NCBI RefSeq assembly: GCF_021531495.1
Contig: NZ_JADYTY010000016.1
Span: 1 to 50,574 of the forward strand
DNA: 50,574 bases
DNA from: Anaerovibrio lipolyticus
GTDB lineage: Bacteria; Bacillota; Negativicutes; Selenomonadales; Selenomonadaceae
Direction: 5' to 3'
Positions 28,601 through 43,600 of this stretch are shown one piece after another. Each line of letters starts with the position of its first letter. The stretch's first letter is position 1. Position numbers and translations under genes: made by a program. The notes under the pieces were generated by a model. That model worked only from the letters and a program-made list of their open reading frames with translations. It was not told the origin of the DNA and searched no databases.

Positions 28601-31600
28601 ATATAACCATTTTTCTGCCAAGGAGATTGCAAACTTATCTGAGGATAGTCAAAATCCGGACTGTAACAGAAATGCGTATCAGGAAGTTGCAGTAAAGGCT
28701 CCTGAAAATCTTCATTGTATGAACTTGGACTGCAATATTTATCCGAAAGAAAGCCATCAATGGAAAGTCCTGTACTGTTAAAATACCCTATAGCGGAAAT
28801 CTCCACCGGAGCAGGCCTATAAGCCAGCACCGGCAAGTGATTGTCACAGGTGTGACCGGACAAGTCCACCAATATATCAATTTCATCCTCTGCTATACAT
28901 CCAGCAATTTCTTCATGAGACCTGCCTGAAACCATGCGGACACAATCTGCCCAGCCATGAAGTTTCTCCGACAAACTGTCCTGCCCCTGATTAGTCTGAT
29001 AAAGATAAACAGCAAATCTCTCCCTATCGGTATATTCCAGCAAAGGACGCAGAAAATATGCCACAGGATGCCGCCGAATATCCCCAGACAAATAGCCAAT
29101 CCGTATTTTCTGATGGTCCTTAGGCTTTGCATTTAAAGGCTGAATATTCTGCAACAACTTTCTATAGCCATCATAAAGCTTATGCCATCTCTTATGAGAA
29201 ATATTATCACAATAATTGGTGGTAAAAATAGCGTTACTGTATTCTATCAGCTTTTGAGCTTTATCTTGCTCCCAGTTGGCAGATTGCAAAAATGCCTCTA
29301 CAGCCAAGGAGCACTCCCCTAAGCGACAGCACACTTCTCCTAGCAAACTATAAATCTCTGCCCCCAGCTGTCTATCACCATCGGACAGGTTATCAATCTC
29401 GGCCAGATTCTCCACTAGGCCTTCCAGCACTTCCATTTCCTGCACTGGACAATCCAGATTACGAAGAATATAGCATTGCAATAGCCAAGGCCTCAGCCAA
29501 AGTACATTCTCTGCTGATTTCAAAAGCTCCAACAGATCCTGCAAAGCAGTCAAGGCCTCATTATATTTCCCAGCCTGATACAATGCATAGGCCTTATTGT
29601 ACTGTTCCTGCATTAGCCACTCTCCCACTAAAGTTCTTGCCAAATACGCTTATACCCCTGCTCCAGCTCCTGCATATACTGCTTTTCATTCATAACAGGA
29701 GAATTTTCCATCATATTACGCAAACCCAAATGCAAGGCATTCAGCAACTCCTTATCCTGAGCCAGCAAGAGAGCCTTTTGAATATATTCCTCCACTGAAT
29801 AGCTGCAAGCAAAATCCAGTCCTATATTCTTCAGCAGACTAATACCAAAATTTCCTCCATGACTGCCATCCCCAAAGGTCACCACTGGCACTCCCATATA
29901 GAGAGCATCGCAGGTAGTACCGCCACCGGGATATGGAAAAGTGTCAAGAGCAATATCCATCTCATAATATTCCGGCAAATAATCTACACTAAATCCCCTA
30001 AGCTGGAACCGCTCCTCTGGCAACCCCAAGGACAATAGCTTCTGCCGGAACAGTTCCTGTATATCAGCATCATCCAAGCTGGCACATTTCAGCAAAAGTC
30101 TGGATTCCGGCACCTGCCTAAGAATTGCTCCCCAAGTCTCCAGCACCACATCATTCACCTTGATAAGATTGTTAAAACTGCCAAAGGTAATATAGCCCTT
30201 AGACATACAAGGGGCCTGCCGTACCGGTGGCATTTCCTTAATAGGCACATAACAAAAATGAGAATGAGGCAATACCAGCAGCTTCTCCGTAAAACTCTCA
30301 CTGCTGGCAAGGGCAGTTGCCTGCAAATTCTCGTCAATAACCTGATTATTTTCAGCAGGAATCATGGCACAGCCATCAGCTAAATATTTATCTGACAGAA
30401 AATAATCCACCGTCTGCAAGCCCGTCGTAGCAAAATAGCCAATACCGCTTATCTGAATCGGCGCTGGCTTATACCCCAGCACTGGCAAGCAATTATCCCG
30501 GGAATGACCTGCCAAATCCACCAGAATATCCAACTCCTGCTGATAAACCAACAAAGCCTTATCCCGCAAAGGCAATTGGGAAATATTGCACCAGAAATTC
30601 ACCTGTTTCTGAATGTATTTGCTATATTCATCCTCAGTAGGGGAGTTACTAAAGCAATATACCTCAAAATCCTGCCGATTGTATTTGGTAACCATAACCC
30701 AAATAAACAACAGCACCACATGACGGCGGAAATCCGGAGAAATATACCCAATTCTCAGCTTGCCTCGCTTTTTTTGCCGACGCTTCAACTGTCGCCTGTC
30801 ATGGATAAAAGGCTTTAGCACAGAATAAAGCGCATTATACCCCCTGTGAGCCTCAACATACTCCCATTGTGGCATAAAAATATAATGCAGGGTAAACACA
30901 TAATTGCTGTAATCCGCTGCCTGAACAGGAAAATAAATAGCTACTTCACTAGCCAAGCGATAACACTGAGCCGCCTGCTGAGCCATGCCAAAATACTTAT
31001 ATCCCTGTCCCAGCAGATTGAGAATAACTTCCTTTTCCCCAGGAGAAGCCTGCCAAAAATCATTTTCTTGAGGAATCACCGGCTTATCTTCCTGCCAGCT
31101 TAATTGACAAAGTTTTTCCAGCACCCCTAAAGCCTGTAAATGCCTTTTGGCCTGCCAATACAGTCTAGCTACCAAAAAACCATGATAAGCCCCTCCTGCA
31201 AACCCCTGCAACTGAGCAATAGCTGCAGGAATCTCCTGCTGGCTATTGGTTTCAACCACCATAGCTGCATAAATCTCCGCCAGCTCTCCACCAATCGCCT
31301 TATATTCAACACCACTGTCATTCTTACTACTATATTCAGCCTGCAACTGCTCATAGAGAGGTCTGGCCTTGGCATAATCCCCCATATCCATGCACCGCCG
31401 CAAGCTATTCATTTTCTTATCCAAATTCTGCCAATCCATTGTCCCTCTATCCTATATACATATTACCAGTTATAGTTTTCTTTAAAAATTCTCATATTTT
31501 CATAGTAAGAATTGTCTAAAGGCTTGCATCCACAATCATGTATTACCCAAGGCTCCTGCTGATGTGGTATTACCACCTTATACCCAGCGTTGATAAATTC

Positions 31601-34600
31601 CCGACTTTGAGAAATATCATAGAAATGCCAACCATGGAATAAATCTGCTCGCCAGGGCAAATCATATTGAGTAGCCATAAATAAACCATCTATAGCTGCC
31701 ACATGAACATAGGCACCTGGACCACCTGGAACCTCACCGTAGTAATTTCTTACCATTTCACTTTCAGATAAACGTGCATAACAAGTACCAAAAAGAGATG
31801 TTAATGGGCTATCCCACCACACAGGGTGCTCATGCAACAATTTGACTGTACCTGCTACACCTATCATACCAACCTTAGAATCAGCCTGAAAAATCTCCAA
31901 AATATTACTTATTAACCTTGGATTAATAACAAAAACATCCTGATGTAAATATATTTTATATTTGGCATTAGAGGCATTCATAGCCTGCTGATAGCCAGCT
32001 GCCATAGAGGCAGCATTACGAACACCTAAAATCTCTACTTTATAACCAGAGGGTATTTCCAGCTCTAATATTGCCTTTTTAGCCCCTTCATATTCAGCTT
32101 CATTATTGACATTACTAATAAAACAGATACTATGATCATCAAGGTCTTTATTTATGTTAAGCATGAAATAACTCCTGATTAATTTTGCTTAAGGGCATAA
32201 AGCAAAGCAAAATCTACCACTGGCAACTTAGCAGCAAAAGACATAGCCTGTTCCTGCTCCCCAGCAGACAGGCATGTATAGGCAATATTTTTCAATGTTG
32301 CTGCATCCTGACCATCCAGTTCCAAGGCAGCAGACAATAAATCAAAGGCAGACTGATAATCTCCATGCTGATAGCATACTCCAGCAAAAATATTAATCAG
32401 GCGTACCTTTTCTACCAAAGAAATCTCCTTAGCAGCAATCTTGGCCAAGGTATCAGATACATCTACCTTTTCGACCTCATTCTGCTGAACATTATCAGAT
32501 TCTTCCACTATAGGCTGAGATTTCTCAACTCGCTGTATCTCAGGTGTAATTTCATCTTTCTCTTGAACAGCCTCTGAAATAATAGTAGTTTCTACTGGCT
32601 TTTGAACCTCATTATTTTCTTCTACACCCTGCTCTTTATTCCTGGATAACAATTGTCTCAAACGAGCCAAGGCTGCTTGAGCCTTATCTTCACTAGGAGC
32701 TTCCTCCTGCTCAGTCTTTACCTCTTCCTGTATGTCTACCTGCTGAGGTTTGGCTTCTTCGATTTTCTTGCCTTTTAGGATCTGCTTCAACTTATTTACA
32801 GGGGAGTTGGCCTCATTGTCAGCCTGCTTCTTCTGTAAATATTCACTAATCTTAGGATATTCAGACACCAGCTCATCATAACCATAGCTGATATTATCCA
32901 TGAAGTTATCAAATATTTCCTGATCCTGCTTGGACATTCCCTCTATACCTTCAGTCAATACTGCATCACACAGCTTGAAGGCATCCTTGTTGCGTTCCTC
33001 AGTCATACACAGAGTTGCCAGCAACATCTTCACGCCCACGCCATTATAGCCATTATTTAAAGCATTATTCACCCATTTTTCAGCTCGCTCAAAATCTCCA
33101 GTGAAGAAATAGCATTGGGCACCCCAATACATGATTTCTCCATCCATCTGCTTATTAGCTGCCATTTCAGCCATAACATCCATAGCTGCCGCATAATCCT
33201 CTGTCTCCATAAACTGCTGCATATCATGCTTCAAGCCGGTCAATACCTGCTTAGCCTGATTATTCCGTTTCTTCATTCTATTTTTATTAATTTTGTTCTT
33301 TAATCTAGCCATTTGAATACCTCCATTGCATTTATCCTCTGTAGGTTTTATCGTTGATTTTTCCTGATTAATTAAATTAGCCTGTGCCTGACGAAATACC
33401 TGTAATCTAGCCTCCAACTGAGGTGCCATATGTCCTTCCACCAGCATAGAAGGCTCCATACCATGATAATCCTGCATCAGCTTCAAGGCCTTTTCCATGG
33501 CAGCTATAGCCTGAGCATATTCCCCAGTCTGATAAAGACACTCACTGTATTCCGCCCAGAAATCCGGCACCTCTGGATATTGCTCCGTAGAAATTTCTGC
33601 CAGCTGCCGCCTTTTACTAATACTTTCCTCATCATTGCGACCACCATAATAGGCCATCAGCACTCGATGACAACGACTGCCGAAATTTACCGACTGTCGT
33701 CCCTTCTTTACATCCAGCCAACCATAATAGGTACATTTCTCCATATCACCCAGACCTAAATAGCAATCACAAAAATATCTAGCCAAATCTGCCTCAGATT
33801 GCCCATTATCCACAGCCTGATGCAAAAGTTTGAGATTTCTTTCCAACTTTTGCCTAGAAACACTACTGGCATAACCAGTATGATAAATCTCCAACATTTC
33901 TGGGAGAACTCTAAGAAATTTCATTGACTTGCCCTCAGATAACTTCAGCTCTTCATGAATTTTTCCCTCATAGTGTAGTCCCTGCTGATTGCGAACTATC
34001 CGCAGTTGATAAAAATAATCCTGTATTTCTGCTTTATCCACATCATAATTTACCATCTGAATCAAAAGTCCATCTGCCTGCTGGGCCTGACGAATTACCT
34101 GACGGATATTACCAGCAGTTTTAGCAGTAAAATATTCATCAGCATCCAGAAGCACCAACCAATCGCCCTTAGCCTTACTTAAAGCAAAATTCCGGGCTTT
34201 GCTGAAATCATCCTGCCAGGGGAAGCTATATACCTTAGCACCTAATTTTCTAGCCACGGCTATGGTATTATCTGTAGAGCCTGTGTCTACCACCACAATC
34301 TCATTAACTTGGTTTTTCAGACTTTTAATAGATTTCACCAAATTTTCTGCTTCATTTTTCACAATATAACAGGCAGAAATTTTCAATGCCCCTGCCTTAC
34401 CCATATCTTATTCCTCCTGCAAATAATTCTGCCAGATTTTTCGATAATTATTTTCCAAATCTCTCATATAACCTTCTTTATCCATCAGAGGAGAATCTTC
34501 CATAATATTTCTTAGCTGAAGGTGCAAATCATGCAAAAGCGCCCAATCAGAAGCCAGTAGTACAGCCTTTTTCACATATTCATCCATACTATAGCTGCAA

Positions 34601-37600
34601 CAAGCCTCCATGCCAATATTTTTCAAAATACTGATACCAAAATATCCCCCATGACTGCCATCACCCAAGGTTATAACTGGCACCCCCATATAAAGAGCTG
34701 CACAGGTAGTACCACCTCCGGGATAGGGAAAGGTATCTAGGGCAATATCTACATCCAAATATTCTCTAAGATAATCCTTGCTAAAGCCTCGCAGCTCCAC
34801 TCTGTCCAGCTCAATACCAGCCTTCAGCAGCATATTTTTCATAGTCTCAACACCCTGATATGCATTAAACATACGTCCTTTTAGCAGCAATCTGGAATTA
34901 GGCACTGCTGTCAAAATCCTTTGCCATGTTTGCAATACAGTAGAATTAACCTTTATCGGATCGTTAAAGCTGCCAAAGGTAATATATCCCTTTGCATTGC
35001 AAGGTGCCCCGTGAATTTCCTGGGGCATCTCCTCCTTAGGCCAATAGCAAAAATGACTTTGCAGCATAGGCAATGGCTTTTCCACAAAATATTTACTTGT
35101 ATACTCATGGCATAAATACTTATCTGTAAGAAAGTAATCTACTCGATCCAACCCAGTAGTGGCAAAATAACCAATCCCACACATCTGTACAGGAGCTGGC
35201 TTATATGCCAAAATAGGCAAATTATAGCGGGTGTGACCTGCCAAATCAAAGAGAATATCTATTTCTCTATTATAGATGGCACGGGCAGTATCTGGAGCAT
35301 TTAAACCTGTAATATCTACCCATTCCACAGGACAGCTCTGATAAAATTCCGTTACATCATCTATTTTGCCATTGGCAAAGCAGTATACTTGAAAATCTGC
35401 TTGATTATAACAAGCTGTAAGAACTCCCATAAAATCTTCCAACACGCAACGATTAAAATCCGCAGACAAATATCCTATGCGAATTTTAGAATGGTGCCTA
35501 TGTAATTGTTTGTCGTAGTTAAATTGCCATATATCCTTAAATAATTTATTATAGTATTGATGTGCTTGAAAATACCTATTCTTAGATATAAATAAATAAT
35601 GGCACTGCATAAGATATTTGCTGTAGTATTCCCATTTTATAGGCAAATCCTTTGTAGACTGCCAGAGCTCTTTAAAAAAGGCACAAGCATAAACCTGTGG
35701 TCCAAAGTATTGATAGTACACTTCTGCAACACTATAAAAATATAATCTATCAGCTGCCTCCACCTTCCATATGGGACTTTGAGCGGGTACCACCAGCTCC
35801 AGGCCATCTGTAGAAAATTTTAACTGAAAATATTTTATTCCTCGCTGCACAGCTTCTTCCATACGCTCCTGGGCCATCAGCTGGAATATTTCTTTTATTT
35901 CATTCATAATATTTCATCTGCTTTCTCAGCCGGATAGCTGCTCTACCATCTACATCCTGTTGGCACTCTGCCTTAGACATAGATAATTTTTGATATTTAT
36001 CAGGCATAATAGCAAAAACACTAGGCAGAGTCTCTTCTCCATTTTCCTGCTTGACAACGACCTCAGCCAAGGCCGAGTGATTTAGCAAATCCAGTTGCTG
36101 TCCCGCAACAGCTGCGCCTCCTTGAAACTTTCCTGTCTTGAGATAAAGCTTTACCTTATCCCTAATATCATTGGTTGGATAATAATAGGCGGCAAATTCT
36201 CCAGTTGCCTGCCAACCTATGGCTTCCATAAGAAAATTCCCATCCTGTTTCCTATCATAAAAACAATCAAATATCTGTATAATCTCTACCACAGGACGCC
36301 CCAATAGGGATTTGTATAATACCTTTGTCAATAAATGACTATATTTATAATACGCCATTCCTTCCAGAGAAGTCTCCAAGGCCTGCTGTTTTTGTCCCTT
36401 GCGTATATAGATATCCCCAAGGCTGCTATAAAGCATAGGCATCAGATTCAAAGAAGTATCTGATACTGCCTTGCCTGCCTTTATATCTTTTTCGGCAAAC
36501 TGTCTTAACCTGCGAGCCTCCAATAGATATTGCTCCGCCCGTAAATAATCTCTGCCCACATAATAATAATATCCCAGCTGAACAGCAAAGAAAACCTCCC
36601 GAGGAAATTTCTTTCTGGCCTCTGTAATGACAGCCATTATTTCCTTATCGTCCTTGCCCAAATGTATCATGGCAGATATCATACACTCATAAACATGAAT
36701 ATCCCCACCTAGGGTTTTCATATTTGACTTCACTGCTTTTTGAGCATACAACAATACCTTATCAAAAACACCCAGACAATTATAGGCATCCATAAAGAAT
36801 ACATACAATTGCTCTCTCTCCTTCTGAGTCTTGGCCTCCTTTTCCCGCTGCTGCAAAATAGGCAAATCCCGTTCTGCCTTTTTGCGCAAAATACCAGCAC
36901 TATAACCTGTATGTATTATCTGCAAATCAAAGCATTTTTGCATAATATACTTACCAGGCTTAGTAACCAGCTGCTCATGTACTGGATTTTTATAATAAAT
37001 ATCCTTACTATTCCGGAAAATTCGCACCTGTATCATGGTATCAATAATTTTATTTCTATTATCTGTATCAATATTAACCAGCTGACACATAATAGCACCA
37101 ATTTTTTTATTAGCATGATAACGAGTCATTTCCGTTCTAAATCGCTTTACACTTGATGCATCAAAATATTCGTCAGCATCCAAAAAGACAATCCAATCCC
37201 CTGTAGCCTGCTGAATGGCATAATTTTTGGCAGCCGCAAAATCGTTACACCAGGTAAAATGATAAGGAGTGATACCAGCATTTTCTAATATATTTAGGGT
37301 ATTATCTGTGGAGCCAGTATCCACTACAATAATTTCGTCAGCAATCTGCCGCATATTGTTTAACCACTGACCAATATTTTTTTCTTCATTCTTGACAATT
37401 ACACAGACTGATATTTTCATATCTTCACAGCCTCCTTACACCAAGCAATATATGATTCTAACTCCTTATTGCTACTCCCCATGCTAGCTGCCCTCTCCAA
37501 GGCTGCTAAGGCATTAATATAATCCTGCAAATAATATAAACATACACCGCAGTCAAACCAAAAATCTTCTGTCACAGCCTCATCCTCAGCTTGAATTTGA

Positions 37601-40600
37601 GCCAAAATCCCCACGGCCTCACTATAATATTCCCTAACTACAAGCTGATGGCCTATTTTCTTTAACTTGCTTCCTGGCATTCCCTGAGCCAGTTGCAAAT
37701 AACTTAATAGCATTTCCTGACTTCCATAAAGAATAATACCATCCAGCATAGTAATATATTCATCCGGCTCCAAGGCAACATTTTGTACTTGTCCATGATA
37801 AAGCTGTACCAGTACCTGCTGAGCCTGTGGTAAAAGCTGTAATTTCTCCTGATACCAGTTGCCGTAGGAATAATTACAGCCTAGTAAGGCCACAAATAAA
37901 AGCTGGATATTCTCTGCCATTAGTGGCAATATCTTCTTTTCCAACTGGGCAAAGTTCTTTTGGTATAAAAGTTGATAGACTTCCTCTAAATGATTTTCTT
38001 TTTCTATATTCATATGAGCAGAAAATTCCTTAGCCAAATAAATATAGCCATTTTGCTCCAACAAAGCAATCAGCTGTTGTATATCATGCAAATTTTCTCC
38101 ATAAATATTCTGCAAGCTATGCATAATATTCTGTATCTGCTCTTGATGCTCATTCTCAGTAACTGCAAATTTCATATCCAGCCACTGACACAAGGTTCCT
38201 ACATGCCATTTGTTCCGCTTCAATATAGTCTGACAGATTTTTTCTGCCTGCTGCAGGGAAAATATATCACTAATAGCCAATCCCAGATTATTCATGGACT
38301 CTATAGCTACCTGAGCAAAGCGTTCCTTCTGAATAGCTGGCTGATAAGTCGATTCCATAGCCAAAATAGCATACTCTAGAGCTTCTTGATATTTTTCCAA
38401 CCCTAATAGGCTTTCACTAAGAAAGCCATAATACATCTCTGGTTTACGGCTTTTTTCCATAATCTGCCGCAAAATTTCATAATTACGCTGATGCTTAAAA
38501 GAAATTATCTTAGTAGAATAGCCTGAATGGCGAATTGCCAAATTTCTATCTGCCATAATATATTTTATGTCCTGCCAAGGCTCCCTACCCTTGGTTAGCT
38601 GTTCGTGTACAGCCCCTATGTATTTAATGCCTACATGATTTCTTATAATTCTAGGCACTACATCAGAATTTATAATCTCATTATTGTTATCTGCATCTAT
38701 ATTATCGATAGGGCAGAATATTGCCTCTATGCTAGTTGACTTTTTATCAATTTGTTCTAGATATTCAATAATATTTTGCGGTTGATAATAACATTCATCT
38801 GCATCGGTAAATACCAGCCAATCCCCTGTTGCCTCCTGCAAAGCTACATTTTTAGCCTGTGCAAAATCATGCTGCCATTCATAGCTAATTAGCTTCACAT
38901 CAAATTGTTTGGCTAAAAACTCATTAGTACCATCAGTAGAGCCTGTATCTACCACAATAATTTCCTGGGCAAAAACTCTTACATTATTCAGCCAAGCCTC
39001 CACGTGGGATATTTCATTTTTCATAATGGCACAAGCAGATACACTTATCCCTTGTGCCTTATCCATTCCAAAAAAATCGGAAGCAGCTTCACTTGCTTCC
39101 GATTTATAAAATTTATTTTTCTTCATAATTGCCAGCCTTTACTACATCAAAACTACCTATGTATAGTATCGAAAAGCATAGCATAAATATTAAATTTACT
39201 TGTTTATACTGAATATTATTTCTGGTATCAGCTCCATACATTCACAGTATGCAGAATAATTAGCCGCAGACATATACCTTTGATTATACTTTATACTTAG
39301 ATAATTTTCCCTTAATTTACGGAGTCCGTAAATATAGTCATCTCTACTAATAAAGACATGTCTTTCATAATATTCTTGCAACAATTTCAACCATTCCACT
39401 CTGCTAAGTAATATTATCTCTGGCTGCTGTCCCTCCTGCTGACTGTGACAACGATAGTAGCTTAGAGGTTCCTTAAATAAAAACAAATCTCCTTTTTCCA
39501 GCAGTTCCAACCACATTACCACATCGGAAATAGTTTTATATCCTCGACAATCCGCCTGCCAATAATGATGTTTTAAATCACTCCTTCTAAATAGAGCTGC
39601 CGATGGCTCCCCAATTAGATTACTAATCTCCTTTAGCATATAATTACCAATGGCATTGCCTTTATAGCCCCTTCCTATAACATCATCCTTAATAATAGTT
39701 TCCCTCATAGGCTCTAAAAAATTACCATTTTCATCTATAAAACCACGTTGTGAAGACGTTAATGTTATATGTGGATTTAACATCATAACTGATACCATCA
39801 TAGATAATTTATCCTTATGAAGAACATCATCATCCATACACCACTGTAGATATTCTCCCTTTGCAATATGTTCAAAAGGTCTAAAATTATCTTCCTTGCA
39901 CTTGGCATTAATATTACGATAATATTTTAATCTAGAATCACATTCATATTTTCTTATTAATGAGTTGGTATCTTCGTTAGTGCTATTGTCATTTACCAGT
40001 ACTTCTATATTATCATAGCTTTGTGCCAATACACTTTGCAAAGTCTTTTCAAATAGTTCTGGTCTATTATAGGTTGGTATCATAATACTTACTAAAGGAT
40101 GAGAGGAATCTATTTCTTGAATGTTAACTAATTTATTTTTCACTATTATTGCAACTCCACTTTTCCTTACCAACTGCCATAAGCTGAGTAATACACATAT
40201 CGAGTAGGAGGGAGATTCTATGAAATCTCCCGACCTCTCACACCACCGTGCGTACCGTTCGGTACACGGCGGTTCTCTAGTTTTTATAAATTTGCAGGTA
40301 ATAGCTGGTCATAGGCATATAGCCTTGGCTGGCTATTTCTTTATTCGTTAGAACAGAGTTTAGCATTAGTGCCGCTCTCCATGCTCCTTTGCGGCAATTT
40401 GCCATTTCATGCACCTTCCATTCTGGAATACCATACCGCCTTATCATACGGTATCTTGTCTTTACTTTCTTCCATTGTTTCCAGTACACCGCTCTTACCC
40501 TGCGCCTTATCCATTCGTCAACGTTCTTCAGTATTGCTTTCATATCGGCAAGCTTGAAATATTGGAGCCACCCTCTTATGTATTGCATATATCTGCGTTG

Positions 40601-43600
40601 ACGTGCTTCATTACTTATTCCTTTATTGCGGTTGAGTATTTCACATAGTCTGCGCTTCATCTTCCGCTCAGACTTTTCGTGAAGCTTGAACCGGCATTTT
40701 CCCTTGAATATGTAAAATCCATATCCTAGAAATTTTACCTTGCTTATATATGCCACAACGCTTTTCTCCTTGTTCACCTTGAGGAACAGCTTCCTCTCAA
40801 TAAACTTGGATATGCCCGACATGGTTCTTTCCGCACTTCTCCTGCTTTTGCACAGAATCATACAGTCATCAGCGTATCTCACAAACTTGTGCCCACGCTT
40901 CTCCAGTTCCTTGTCAAGCTCGTTCAGCATTACGTTGCTCAGTAAAGGGCTGAGCGGACCTCCCTGCGGTACTCCCTTTTCGCTCCTCTCAAATACCCCA
41001 TGCTGAATTACTCCCGCATTGAGATACCTGTGAATCAGCGACAGCACCCTGCCGTCTTTTATACTTCTTGACAGTACCTCTATAAGCTTGCTCTGACTTA
41101 CGGTATCGAAGAATTTCTCCAAATCCATATCCACAACATAGCGGTATCCGTCATTGGCATATTCCTGGCATTTCCTGAGTGCATCATGGGCACTGCGGTT
41201 CGGTCTGAATCCATAGCTGGTTTCCGAAAACTGCGGCTCGTAGATTGGTGTCAGAACCTGCGCTATTGCCTGCTGAACCATCCTATCTACCACTGTTGGT
41301 ATTCCCAGCTTGCGATCCTTTCCCTTTTCTTCCTTGGGTATTTCTACCCTGCGGACGGGCTGTGGCTTGTACTTGCCCAGCCATAACTCACTTAGCAGGG
41401 TATCTTTGTTTTGCCTACACCTTCCTTCAGATTCCACCTCACGATGGACACCCTTGGTGTTCAGCTATGTCATTCCCGCTATTAGGGCTGACTAGGGACT
41501 TTCACCCGTTAGAGTGCGCCCATGCTGGGCGCACAAACAATAAAAGAACCGCCCCAAAGGACGGTTCTAATATTGTTTAGTTGAATATCCCTATAAGGAA
41601 TAGCAGATATTACTGGAGGAGAGACAGTACATTGGAGCTGCTCTGATTTGCCTGAGCCAGCATGGACTGGGCAGCCTGCATCAGAACATTGTTCTTGGTG
41701 TACTCGGTCATTTCCTTAGCCATATCAGCATCACGGATAGTGGACTCTGCAGCAGTTACATTCTCGCTGGCAGTAGTCAAGTTGCTCTGAGTGTATTCCA
41801 GACGGGACTGAACAGCACCGATAGTGGTCTGCTGATCCAAAGCCTTCTGAATAGCTGCATCCAGAACATTGATAGCTGCATTAGCCTGCTCCTGATTACC
41901 TACCTGAATGGTATCGTTGTTCTTACCCTGGAGGCCAAGGGCCTGAGCCTTCATATCAGTCAAGCCAACCTTAATGGTCTGGTTGGCCTTGGTACCAATC
42001 TGCAGATTGATGGAATTATCCGCAGACGTGTTCTGAGCACGAAGAGTCTCATCAAAAGCATCCAAAGCTGCATTAGCAGACTTGCGAACTGCACCAGTAT
42101 TATCAGTAATAGAGATGGTAAAGCCAGAAATCTGATTCTCGATACCACTCTTTGCAGAAGTAACACTAATAGAGCTCTCACCAGAAGCAGTATATACACT
42201 GTTGCCGGAACCATCAACAGCGATGAAAGAAGTTTTGCCTGCACTAAGTGAAATATCTGTGCTCAAGGTCTGAGAGCCATCCTTCATGGCTTTCAAAGCA
42301 CTATCCAAAGTCAAAGTCCCTACCTTAGTAGAAGCTGTATAGGTCTTACCATCCTTTACCCAAGATACAGTGATAGTGTCACTAGTCTGAATATTCAAGC
42401 TATCGCCATTACGAGCCTTCAAGTCAGTCAGCGCAGTTTCGCTACCAGTACTCTCAGCCAAGCTCTGGTTAGTCAAGGCAGTACAAGTAGCCTTAGTTGC
42501 GCTATTTTTGGAGCCATCTACCAGATACTGGCCATTAAAAGTAACATTTGCATTATCGTTGATCTGGTCGATGGACTGATCCAGCTCCTTCTGGATGGTC
42601 TGACGATCTGCATCAGTATTGGTATCGTTGGCTGCGTTTACTGCCTTCTCCTTCAGAGTCTTCAGGATCTCTACAGTGGAGCTTACAGCACCCTCAGCAA
42701 CCTTCATCATGGAGCCGCCGTTCTGGGCGTTGCTATTAGCCTGATCCAAAGAACGGATCTGTACACGCATACGCTCGGAAATTGCATAGCCGGAAGCATC
42801 ATCAGCAGCACTGTTGATCTTCATACCGGAAGAAACCTTCTGCAGACTCTTGGAGAGTGCCTTGGTGTTCTTGTTCAGAGTGTTCAGGGTGGACAGGGCG
42901 GACATGTTGTTTTTAACTACCATTGCCATAATAATTTTCCTCCTTGGTTGTCAACAAGGTTAGTAGCATCCGTGCCACTAACTGTATAAAATTGTTTTGC
43001 AAATATCTGACGTATTTCTGGGTTGCTAGCCACCTGAAATATGTCCTTTGCCGTTGTCATATATATTATCGTGAGAAATTTCAGCCTTCTTAAATAAAAA
43101 TTAAAATTTATCAAAAATTTCTCATTGCACAATATCTATAGCTCTACTCCGCTTCCCCAAACCATTTAGGCTTTAGTTTTCGCATTTCAGGCCAATTTCT
43201 TCCCCATGTACAGAAGGATTTTGTATGCTCTCTGGCAATATTCATAAAATATTCTAGCAAATTCCTATCATAGCATTGATGCCATTCATATCGTCTATCT
43301 AAGATATACATAGAAGCACCTGTCAGATCAACGGTACCATCCACATCCACAAACTCTTTAGACTCTAATTGAAATTCATATTGCTTGGTGCGTATGCATA
43401 ACTTATAGGTCTGTCCAGGGAATATGGAATTACTAATAGTATATTCCCGCTCCTTACCTCCCAAGGCTTTGGGCAAATTACCATCTACATAATCTGGAGT
43501 CGCAAAACCATTTACCTTAGCCATAACGTTATAAATATCCACTGCACTGGTTAACTCATCAACTATTCCTAACGCAGGTATCCCTGCTCCTCGCACCATA